DNA from: Seriola aureovittata
Taxonomy: Eukaryota; Chordata; Actinopteri; Carangiformes; Carangidae
DNA length: 64,000 bases
Assembly: GCF_021018895.1 (NCBI RefSeq)
Contig: NC_079368.1
Location: 14,635,856 to 14,699,855 of the forward strand
Direction: 5' to 3'
Positions 51,122 through 61,490 of this stretch are shown here, piece after piece. Made by a program: the position numbers and the translations under genes. Below the pieces are notes generated by a model that had not been told where the DNA came from, searched no databases, and was given only the letters and a program-made list of their open reading frames with translations. Position 1 is the first letter of the stretch. The number at the start of each line of letters is the position of its first letter.

Positions 51122-51634
51122 GTCCCAAATGTGATTTTACATTTCTCATTTCCATTACCTTTCTTGGGCTCAGGGGTGGAGCTGTACCCATATAGACCAC
51201 AAGACAATACAGGCACACTTTAACATTGCATCATTAAAACTGACATTATTTCAATGTTTAAAAGAGCCTATCAGTCATATAATTTAAGAATTACTATAAC
51301 ATCTTATGAGATTTTGGCATTGCTCTGTAAAAGAATAAATTTATTACAAACTACATTTAATCATGTTCAGTTATTACAAACAGTCACGTTTCCAAAATAT
51401 CATAGCAGCATGTTATAATGGCTTAAACTCATTTTATAGGTTTGTTAGGAATTAATCAGAAGAGCTACTGTATGTGAAAACTGCTGTCCAGATTAGGAAC
51501 AGGTTTACAGTCATACACTAAACAGCCTGTTTGTATTATCTCAGTTCTCTGGCATTCACAAGCATTGCCACAATGCCACAGTGAAGAAGTAGTTTCCTCC
51601 AGATTTGTTTTCTGTGAAGACATCTTCATAAGAA

Positions 51635-53034
51635 TCATTTCCTCACTGATGCCAGGTAGGCATACCAGAATAAGGCAATCGAGTTGGCAAACAGCACTCT
51701 GAACTGAAAGCAAGAACACACACAGAAGAGGAGAAAAAACATTACAAGTGGTGTCAGTGTGTGACTCATTGTTTGTTCAACAAGCTGCTGGTGAAATGCA
51801 TACCTGAACAGGCACAAAGTTGACATTAATGAACTGGAAAGGAGTCCAAACTTTCCAGTTCATCTTCAAAGCGGTCCAGTAACTTTTTCTCATCTTATTT
51901 TCAAAGTCCTCCCACCCTTTAGCCTGAAAACACAGTAGAAAGGTTATAGTTGTGTCTACTTTGCAATTTTACACTTCATCCTTTCTCCACTGTATATATA
52001 AAAAAAAGGACTTCATAGCATGTGTTTAATAAACATGAAGACAGTGGACTAAATATTATGGTCATATTCAGGTTGAAATATTACATGAATGGCATTGTAG
52101 GAATTGTAGGATTCAGCATATATTGAGGGTTTGTCCTAATATCCACACTTGGGGTCTAATCCAAGTTCACACATCGAAACTTCCACACACTTAAAGTCTT
52201 AACATGCACTGTAGCAATTACTGGAAATACATTAAACACAAGTTGGGATTAAGTACTCGCAAATACTGTAAGTGAGGGTATCGGGACGGACCCAGAGCCT
52301 GACCCATACAAGGTGCTGAGGGTCAGGATATCTTGGCTTCTGCTGCAGAAACTCTGGCCACTCTTTTTCCTAATCTGTCTCTTGTATGTCTCCCAACTTT
52401 ACGGAAGTGAAACATCAAATCGCTGGGATGCATCTTTAATGAGATGATTAGGGGAGACTGTTTCTGAGATGACCCACCTCCAGGATGTTCATAACAAAGT
52501 AGAAAAGGAGTAGAAAGCCGGGGGCAAAAACAAGCCGATCCAGCAGCAGCCGTTTGATTATACAGTACGGGTCTGTGGTGGGCATCCACACCTCCATCAG
52601 CTGGTAAAAGTAATGGCTCACTGGTCCTGTAATAAACAACCTGCAACGAGCAACAAGGTATAATATAACAAGAAATATATAATAAGAAATTGAAAATGGA
52701 TGTAAGAGGGGGAGGCAATTTTAAGAAAAAAATATTTTAACAGTGAATAGTTCTCTGCAGATACTTTGCTATCAATGACAGTAACTATGTTGCACCATGG
52801 TTGACATGTTTCACACTGTCACACACTCTGAAGTGTAACTTGAATGCACCATTACATTAATTTACTTGCCTTAAAAACATGTCTGTATAAAGTCTCACCC
52901 ATAAATGGCATATCGTGCAGCTCCAGCTGTGTCAATCTCACTGATCGGGGCTCCATATTTGGCCTTTTTTCTTGCCTCCAAAATCTGAGACAGAAGATTT
53001 CCTAAAGCTGAGAGTATGCCACTGAAAATATCAA

Positions 53035-53124
<90 letters not shown>

Positions 53125-53615
53125 TCAATATGTAACAAGTGCATTCATAACAAGGCACCCTGATGAAATAGAAAGTGTTTTAAACTTTATAATGTTACAT
53201 GGTCAGTTGTTAGGGGAGGACCTCCAGGCAGATGCTGATTGGCTAAAGCCAGTGCTGAGACAAAAGGCCAGTCTGTGGTCAGCGCAAACAGACACTGTTC
53301 ACTGTGTGGTCAAAAGGATCCACGCTGACAAATGAATAAGTGATTAATAAGTGTTAGCATTAACCAAATAAACTTAACTACAATGCTTCGATTTTATCAG
53401 CCCAACAGTAAATGAGAACTTGTCATTTCTGACTCTCAAACTGAGGAAACGCGACAGAAAACAAGCAGCAGACTGCAGAGTCAGTGAACAAACAAAGCTA
53501 CTGACCTCGTGACAGACTTGGTGAGGATGGGGTATTTCTTCAGAAGAACCAGGTACTGCTGGAGTAAACGGAAATGTATGGGCGCATCCCGGACTGGCAG
53601 ACTCTCCACAGGCAT
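51635..53615 (-). CDS. pxmp2: Peroxisomal membrane protein 2 (Mpv17/PMP22 family)
   Basis: Forms a non-selective channel in the peroxisomal membrane for small metabolites. Five minus-strand exons: 53615-53506, 53021-52899, 52640-52478, 51923-51804, 51703-51635; 585 nt, 194 aa, phases matching, against about 195 aa for the mammalian protein. Seen: LLQQYLVLLKKYPILTKSVTSGILSALGN, then GLFITGPVSHYFYQLMEVW, LLLDRLVFAPGFLLLFY, WKVWTPFQFINVNFVPVQFRVLFAN and the end FWYAYLASVRK, i.e. four predicted membrane helices in Mpv17 order (parts quoted separately). The Met at 53615 was chosen because the next residues align with the family start; an upstream in-frame Met would add a long extension with no family match. 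Confidence 0.95.
53037..53122. repeat. (CA)n microsatellite in pxmp2 intron 1
   Basis: CA run of about 80 bp with one AACA interruption. It starts only about 15 bp before the pxmp2 exon 2 acceptor on the minus strand, so repeat length could affect the branch-point region of this intron. Confidence 0.95.
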
Positions 53616-53879
53616 TGTCACTTCTGTGACGGTGGTACTGACATTACCATTACACACTAAAGTGACAGGGGCGAAGTTGAAAAGGAACTCCTCCACAGTC
53701 TTCCTGTGAACGTCATTGCGTCTCTGATGGAGCCACGCCTTCTCGTCGACGTCCGAAACAGCCAACAAAGAAACGTTTATAGAATGCGCTTGTTTACAAA
53801 AAAATGGTTGTTGGGTAGCAAATTTAATTTGCAAAAAATAAATAAATAAATAAATCTCCATGGTCATAGAAAGAAAAAC

Positions 53880-55490
53880 ATTTACTATTATTGTAAGAAA
53901 GTAAAGAAATTTCCTTTTATCAGTTCAAACTGTACAATGGCCCAAATACTATTGGGTAAATACAAAATTATAACAGCGACATGACAACCGCTGAACTACT
54001 TTAATCACTTATTTGTATTTTCTTCTTCAATGTGATTACTTTGCTTCATTTAGATGTGTCATCAGGTTGACATGCATGATTTCTGAACCCTAGCGACCAC
54101 ATAGCGTGCAGCAATTATTACTGTCATCACATCTTTGCTCGACGAGTAAAAATGACAAGTAATAATTAAACGGCATGTTGAATACAGTGGGTCATATGAT
54201 GTCTAAAGTGATCATCACATGATCTAATAACAATTGTGTCAAACACTCTGAGGAAAAGAGGAATGCATCTTGCTCAGAAGCAAAAAGGTCATTGATTTTC
54301 AGTAGAGGAAAGAATTCCCGTCTATTTTGGCAGATAAAAGTCCTGCACATTAAAGCTGACAGTTCTGTGAGGAGGATGCTGTTATACTCAAGAATGAGTA
54401 AGATAAAACTATTTTTTGTATAAAGGCTGTAGTGGAAAATGTTAGTGCAATAGTATTTGTCCTTGTCTTCTTACTGTAACAGGACTATCTAATCCATCAT
54501 GTGTTCTCATGCAACCTCATTCAACCCTCTTTGTAGCTGATAAACTGTTCCAATCAGAGCTGAACTGTCTTTGACTGAGGTAAAGGAGTATTTCTGTCTG
54601 CATTCTTTCCCCCCACATCGGCTTTTGACTGCAGGAGATCTTACAGCTACCTGCTTGTGCATCCTGAAACCAGCAGCTGCCAGCCAGAGGAGGATACTTC
54701 CACATCCTTATTTGCTGTTGAATAAAAACCAAAGACAGGCCTGAGTCTTAATCTTTTTAAAGATTTCCACAATAATGGCTTTCTGAGGTTATGCACTTAT
54801 TGGTCTGCAACAAAGATTAAAAACTCAACAAGCAGAGAGGATGTTAATAATTATGAGAAGCTAGATGGTTTTTGTTTCATGTTTAATTTTACTTCAACAG
54901 TACCTTTCCTCTTGACTTCTTTGCCTTATCTTTAACCTTTTATCACAGTCTATTTTATCTTTGCTGACACTGTTCGGTGTACTCAAATTCACAAAACTGA
55001 TGACAAAATGAACCTGAAATTCTGTATTAGAGTGTGGACAGCACAGGCTGAATTATGGGTGCCTGAGGAAGTTAGTATATTTTACATTAGACCTTGCTGA
55101 GCAAATGTAGAGACAGTAAAATACCACATCCACCTTTAGGAACCACTTTTAATGGAACCAACATTTCAGTAAAAAAAAAAAGTTAAAAAAAAAAAACAAA
55201 ACAAAACAAAAAAACCCAAAAAGGGCAAACTTTAATGTGAAAAATAAAAGGACCAATTGTGTACACAAACATATTTACAACAAAACTGACAAGTGCGGAA
55301 GATACAAATATGCACCTCAACAGTAAGGCTTTTCAGAAAATTCAGTGTATAGAACAAAATGCCAACATGAATTCTTTTACTACAAAAACTACTGCACATA
55401 TTGCTGAGACAGGAAACTGAGAAAGCTTATAGGTGGGTTTTGGTCTGTAGTTAATTGTCACACACGGTAGAAAAGCTGACATGACATAAC
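53880..55490. other. Intergenic / ung 3' flank
   Basis: AT-rich sequence between the pxmp2 start and the ung stop. It includes an A-rich low-complexity stretch at 55171-55225. The part nearest 55493 is probably the ung 3' UTR. I see no exon or RNA gene that can be supported. Confidence 0.6.
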
Positions 55491-55493
55491 AAC

Positions 55494-57775
55494 TTAAAGT
55501 GCCTTCCAGTCAATGGGAGACTTTCCAGATTTCTCTAGCAGCTCGTTGGCCTTTGAAAAATGCCTGCACCCAAAGAATCCACGATGAGCAGACAAGGGAG
55601 AGGGATGCACAGCCTGCAGCACATGGTGGCGTTTCTATAAACGGAGTGAGTGAACATTTAGATATGTGAACGCAATAAAAAGCTTCTGTAAAGTGTGAAA
55701 GTGTTTGCATGAAATAAAATGACAGTGCAAACCCACCCTGTTGATAGCAGCTCCTTTCTTCTGAGCATATGACCCCCACAGCATGAAGACGAGGCCCTCC
55801 AGGTTGTTGCTGAGCCACTGCACCACGGCGTCAGTGAAGGTCTCCCAGCCTTTGTCTTTGTGCGAGTTGGCCTGGTGCGCTCGGACGGTCAACACAGCGT
55901 TGAGCAACAACACCCCTGATGAACGAGGTCACAGATGGAGAGGATGGCAGGTCTGTTAATGACCAACAGCTCTTTTGTTGTGTAACTGTGTGTAAACATT
56001 CAACAGACTGCTTTTTAAAAAGTACCTTGTTTGGCCCATTCAGTCAGATCTCCATGTCCAGGGTGCTGGAAGCCTTCAATATCTGACGCCAGTTCTTTAT
56101 ACATGTTCTCCAAACTGGAAATGAACAGAAGCAAGGCTGTGATAAATATGTCAACAGAATGATTCATGAGCACTATCTGATTTTTGAGTTTTTAAGAGAA
56201 ATAACTAGGTCACAAACAAGAGTTGAAAAAGAGAGACTGAAAAGGCTTTGAACCTGGGTGGAGGATGTACTGGTCTTTTGACACTGAAGCACAGGCCATG
56301 GGCTTGGTTAGGGCCATGATACGGATCCTGGCCAAGGATCACCACTTTGACCTGGAGGTAGAGACAGATCTTAAAGTGAGGCGACTGAGACAGTTCATAC
56401 TACTCTCGTGAAAAAGTCAGCTAATGCACCAAAACCTATTTTATAAAGAAAGGTAATACCCACACAACAGACAATTCTGTGCCACTAAACCCTAAATTTG
56501 CTCATGGTAACTCAAATAAAAACAGAAAGAAGGTCGAAACATTTTTCCCAGTCCCAAGCAGCCACTGGTTTCTGGTCATTTGGCACACATTTAAAACTTG
56601 CTTGAGGACTATAATCCACCACAGAGAACATAAAAGTCTGCTTTAATTTTTTGTCAATATTGGTATGATGTATTTCAGTGGCCCGCCTTACTTAATAACA
56701 ATAATGTGACTTTTACCATAAAGGCAGATTGTAATTTTATTTTTTTTTAAGGTTTCTGTTAATACATTTTCACCTAACCATATAGAAATTAATATAAACC
56801 CTGCAATTGGTATTTAGTGGTTATGATCTGATTGGTCTCCTGGCTGATCTCTTATTACTTCTGCTGTTGTTGTCACTGCCACATTTTGCAGGGCAAGGTG
56901 TGATACAGTGTTTGCAGCCTTGGAAGTTGTGTCATATGTCACAGTGTCAGAGCTATTTCACTTACATCTCTGATGTCACACGTCTGTGTCCAGGTGAAGA
57001 CATGTTCAGCAGGTGGGTACACAGTGTGGCGTTTCCTCTCTTCAGAAACAAAATTCATCAACTGTGACAGAAATATGAAGTTATTACAAAAGGTTCAAAA
57101 CCATAAAGAGACACCACGTGCTGTGATGAATTGTCTTCTCACTTGTTTAAAATAAGCCTTCCCAAACTCTGCAGACAGCCCTTTCCTCCAGCTCTCCCCG
57201 AAACCTGGAGGTGTATGAGCGGAAGCGAGTTTCTCAAGCGCTGCTCTCTTGTTGCGGGCGATCTTGTCCAGCTGCTCCGGGGACAGAGGGTTAGGAGGAG
57301 GACCGGACGGCTTCGACTCCACCGCTGAGGGCTTCGGCTTCTTCTGCACAATTTTAGTGTATTGAGCAAAGTACAGAGCAGGTGAGAAGCGGGCAGCTAG
57401 AGGTGCAACAGGCGTCAGAAACCGTCCACAGTGGCGTGCAAACATTCTCGTGCAGTGGAAACTCGGAGAACCACTTTCAATAACAAGCAAAAACACAGTG
57501 GTGATTGTGAACGCAGCCTGGATTACGCTGCGCGTGTCGCGGGAAATGATAAATCCGTTTGAAATACTACTGCAAGTACACTGTAAGTGGAGTTTAAATT
57601 AAAATAACGTTGTGTTTTAACATTACAAGCTAAGCATGTTGTTAATGTTAGCTACATGAGGCAAAGGGGCACTCACCGGGTCTTTAGCATCCTCCTCGGT
57701 TTCATTTAACTCCTTAGAAATCCTTTTTTTCGAGACGGGCGAAAAAAAAGAATGAATAGTTTTCTGTCCAATCAT
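55494..57775 (-). CDS. ung: Uracil-DNA glycosylase (nuclear isoform; mitochondrial start included)
   Basis: Cuts uracil from DNA to begin base-excision repair. Minus-strand exons: 57775-57677, 57343-57143, 57061-56966, 56351-56254, 56114-56026, 55915-55737, 55634-55494; 903 nt, 300 aa. The nuclear form starts [11 protein letters not shown], a PCNA-binding PIP box (Q-x-x-I-x-x-F-F). Catalytic water-activating motif GQDPYHG with D141 and Y143; HPSPLS with catalytic H264; uracil-pocket and minor-groove regions [10 protein letters not shown] and AQKKG intact. The second exon can also be read from a Met at 57445 without splicing at 57343, adding 34 basic, mitochondrial-type residues ([20 protein letters not shown]...). 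This reproduces the human UNG1/UNG2 arrangement, where the nuclear exon splices into the body of the mitochondrial first exon. Divergent from alkbh2. Confidence 0.96.
57344..57445 (-). CDS. ung: Mitochondrial-specific first-exon segment of ung
   Basis: Thirty-four codons from the Met at 57445 run straight into the shared exon, whose acceptor (TTGTGCAG) lies at the end of this segment. Composition (Arg, Ala, Ser, Phe, almost no acidic residue) fits an import presequence. An in-frame upstream Met at 57496 could add 17 residues. The splice-into-exon design means promoter choice decides the compartment. Inferred from structure; no transcript seen. Confidence 0.75.
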
Positions 57776-57900
57776 TTTCTTGAAAAACACTTGAGCAGTA
57801 AGTTGCAGAAAAGTGATAAAATTCACCAAATACCTAATAAAAAAGCAAACCAGTGGCGGGCTTCTCGGAAAACTAAAACTCCCCGACTGGGATAAAACTA

Positions 57901-57911
57901 TTTGGCGCCAA
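57901..57911. promoter_or_regulatory. Palindromic E2F site in the ung/alkbh2 divergent promoter
   Basis: TTTGGCGCCAA is the double E2F consensus (TTTSGCGC on both strands). It sits 126 bp upstream of the nuclear ung start codon and 577 bp before the alkbh2 start codon. UNG2 is known to be S-phase induced, so the site fits that role and may serve both genes. Confidence 0.7.
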
Positions 57912-58487
57912 CACAAAGTGACGAAAGCAGAGTCATGATAATGAGCTGAGGGCTGTTCGAGACAAAGTGCTGCTGACTGTTCTCTACTGTTTGTGGTACG
58001 TACTGCACCTAGCATTCATCTGAGAGAAAGGTACAGTATACTTGGTGGTTTTTACAGCCATAGACGTATTATTGTCATTATTTCGAAGTCTTTGCTGGTG
58101 TTAACACAGTTTAGTAGAGACTGGTCGTTAAATTGAGGAGTCAATTGACAGAAATTAATCGTCATTTATTTTGGTAATCAAGTAATCGTTTGAGTATTTT
58201 TTCAAGAAAAAAGCTCATTTTTTTGTCACAGGATCTTAATTGTGAGAATCTGCTGCTCAAGGAAACTGATTTCACTAGTTTTCACTATTCCCTAACATTT
58301 TATAAACAAAATAATTAAATGATTATTTAAAGGTCCTTAATTTAACTCAAAAAATTAAAATATTGGAAGAAATACAGTGCAGTAAACAAGTCCACTTCAG
58401 GAAGACCCACAAGATGCTTTTTTCACATGTTTTTTCTCCCTAAATATGTGTTACACCCCTCAGAGTGCAACAGAGGATAGGACTGCA

Positions 58488-59457
58488 ATGGAAAGCTTCT
58501 TGATTCCGGGACAGAAGAAACGCTCCTGTACCAGTGATGCCCTCACAAGAAGTCCAAGGAAGAAGATTAAACTGGAGAAAGATGAGAGGATGAAGGAAGA
58601 GAAGGATGAAGTAGATGAAGATTCAGCTTTAGCAGAGTTCTCTCTTCCTGTTCCCTGGCAAAAAATAGAGGCAGAGGGACTAGACTGTGATTATGCCTTA
58701 CTCTTCGCCAAAGAAGAAGCAGACCGACTCTTTAAACAGTTGGAGAATGAGGTGGTGTACTCAACAGGTACAGCATCAACCCCTTTTAATTTTTAATTAA
58801 TTTTTTTCAAAGTTATGACCAGAAGTTGCAGTGCTGCTGAGCAATTGTGGCTGTTTCTGTTCCAGGAGAAGAAGCAAAGGTCCAGGTGTTTGGAAAGGTG
58901 TACAGTATACCAAGAAAGCAGGCGACATACGGAGATGCAGGTCTAACCTACACTTATTCTGGGGTGACACGTTCAGCCTGCCCGTGGACTCCAACCTTGG
59001 AATCCATTCGAGATGCTGTCACAAAAACCACAGGACAGACGTTCAACTTTGTCTTGGTCAACAGGTGAGAAATTACCGAGTACAAGCTTGTAAAGGTCAC
59101 AGCTTGATGAATCTCCCTGCTGAAAGTGTTCTTCGATCATGCACCAGGTACAAAGATGGGCAGGATCACATGGGTGAGCATCGTGATGATGAAAAGGAGC
59201 TAGATCCCCTCTGTCCCATCGCTTCTGTCTCTCTGGGAGCAGCACGAGACTTCATCTTCAGGCACAGAGATGCTCGGGGAAAACAGAGCTGCAGACAGAT
59301 TGAACCTGTGAAACTGGAACTCGCTCATGGGAGCCTGCTCCTCATGAACCCACCGACCAACACTTTTTGGTACCACAGCCTTCCTGTGCGCAAGAAAGTC
59401 CTACTGCCTCGCATCAACCTCACTTTTAGACGCATCGTACTGGCCAGCAAGAAATGA
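58488..59457 (+). CDS. alkbh2: DNA oxidative demethylase ALKBH2
   Basis: Fe(II)/2-oxoglutarate dioxygenase that reverses 1-methyladenine and 3-methylcytosine in double-stranded DNA. Three coding exons: 58488-58767, 58866-59064, 59148-59457; 789 nt, 262 aa. Iron ligands H171, D173 (EHRDDEKE) and H236 (WYHSLPVRK) and the 2-oxoglutarate arginines R248 and R254 (RINLTFR) fall at the same numbers as in the human enzyme. The base-flipping finger V101-F102-G103 is intact. A 5' UTR splice acceptor at 58462-58463 (CCCCTCAG) precedes the start. The N-terminal PCNA-contact motif is altered (FLI kept, flanking basic residues lost). The N-terminal region is Lys-rich (SPRKKIKLEK), suiting nuclear import. 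Divergent from ung. Confidence 0.96.
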
Positions 59458-61490
59458 GAGGTAGCCACGGCCAAGCATGGATTATCCACAGGGGTAAAAA
59501 GTCCCTGAGCACATGGACAAGAATCACAAATCTGAAATGTGTTTCTTAATGTAGCAGCTGGATCTGAGCGACTAAATGGCAGAACAGGGTGAAATAAGTG
59601 AGGACCAGCAACTCTAGAGAATGAATCCGTGGTTTAACATGAGATAGGCCCAAAGCTCTGACTGACTCAGCTCTAACTTTATCAGGTTATGTTCTGTATG
59701 GCAGCTCAGGTGAACAATAAAATAAACTATTATGAACAATTCGATCGTCTTGAAAAAAATTACAGGCTCTCAATGAGTGCAGATCATATAGGCTACATTG
59801 AGCCAGAATGCAATGTTGCATGTACTTTGATGGAGCAAAGAAGCAATGGGGCACTGAGTCCTGATTGCAGATGAGGCCTTTAACAGTGTTCATGTGTTGG
59901 AAGGAAAGACGTGTACTGTTGTAAAAATGTTACTTGTTTGAATTACAGCCAATGGATTATGTGATTAGCTGAACTGCAGCTTGATATTCGTCAGTCTCAG
60001 CTGTGGATTACTATAATTACTATTTAACTCGAGGTCAATTTAACCCCGTCTCAGGGTCTTTACAAGCCGATGGGGTTTGTAAACTCCATCTAAATAAACT
60101 TTGTCAGTCTCTGCCTTTGGCACCAAAGACCATTTATCCTTTTAAATGATGTATTTTATTTATTGTTTTTATTATTTATTGTTTATCTCTACAGAGAAAA
60201 TCTTTGGTTTCTTCTGTGAGGACCTCATGCCTGGTCATCTTACAGAAAATTATTATATTTGGTAGAGATTCAGTGTTTTGGTTGTGAACGCCTCAGAAAA
60301 GTGGGTGTTGGATCTTAGTCATGTCTAAATCTAGCAAATAATCATCTTGCTTTAAAAAAATTCAACTCTAAAGTACACAATAGTTTTATATTTTTAATAT
60401 CTGAAAACAACCACCTTAACAGATTGCACACAAATACACACAATCTCACATAAATATACATTAGTGCAAATCGCAAACATTAACGAGGGGATTTCCACCA
60501 GGCCATTTCTCAAAATGTGACTTTAGTTGGTTTGGTCAGAGTGAAATGGCAGTCATCAGTTACAGAGTTAAAAATATTCAGGATAACTTGCTCAAAAAAC
60601 CTGCAGTCACACCCTGGCTTTGTTAACTGAGAGCACATCTTCACTAATCTGTCACCATGCCAAGCGGCTCTGAAGCATCTCTTCTACAATAAGAAGAGGT
60701 CTTATTGTATGTTCACATCAGTTGCAGCAGACGTGGTTCAACGTGTTAAAAATCTCTTCAAGACAACATGGCACTTTAACCTCAACTGTGCAGCTCTGCA
60801 AATCATGACAGTTTCAGGATTATTGGAAACATAGAAAAATATCAAATTCAATTGAAACATTATTTCCATCACAGTTAACGTACACTGCTGGGAATGATTA
60901 GGCAAATTAGATTAGATTAGACAACAGTGAACCAGAGTTAAGGAATTACCTATTTGACTTTTCATAATACGTAACAAGTAACATCTCCATGAAGTCCTAA
61001 TCAGCTACTTCTGTTGAGCTGAGTCAACACCTCTGACAGGCTCAACAACAAAAACACTATAAACGTCACACATGAACAATGTATTGCAGAGTTGGAATCC
61101 ACTACATTGTCATGTGTTCCTGTTTTTTTTTTGCCCTGTAGAAGCTAAAATGTTACATGACAGAAACTGTTAAACGTGTGAAAGATATCCGACTAAGAAT
61201 CCTGCAGGTCCGTAATCTTTGGGATAAAGAGCGTCCTACTCTGAATCAGAGCAGCAGGCCAAGTGTCCACTCATGGAATTAAACATTATACAATGATCTT
61301 CAACATATTGCTGTGATCCATGATGCAAAATTAGCACTAAAATAACTCTAGGATGGCTTTCCCGTCTGGCCTCATTGTCACAAAGTCAGAATCCGCCTGA
61401 TGGTATTCATGTTGTAACTTGCACATACAGCTGTGACAGTTTGACTGGAAAGCCAGAAGTCCGTCCGGCTTTGAGGTCGTACGCTTCCGG
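59458..61490. other. alkbh2 3' UTR and alkbh2-usp30 intergenic sequence
   Basis: alkbh2 and usp30 converge here. AATAAA-type hexamers near 59718 and 60094 could end the alkbh2 mRNA. The part from about 60400 to 61490 may be the usp30 3' UTR on the minus strand. No further gene seen. Confidence 0.6.

Larger units (their letters stand above)
49405..51590. repeat. Segmental tandem duplication, unit 2
   Basis: Counterpart of 42870-46560: broken gatc exon 4, isg15 copy 2 and the sequence leading into the pxmp2 last exon. Because gatc is intact only beside unit 1 and pxmp2 only beside unit 2, the ancestral order was gatc - isg15 - pxmp2, and the duplicated segment ran from inside gatc to the pxmp2 3' flank. 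Confidence 0.85.
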
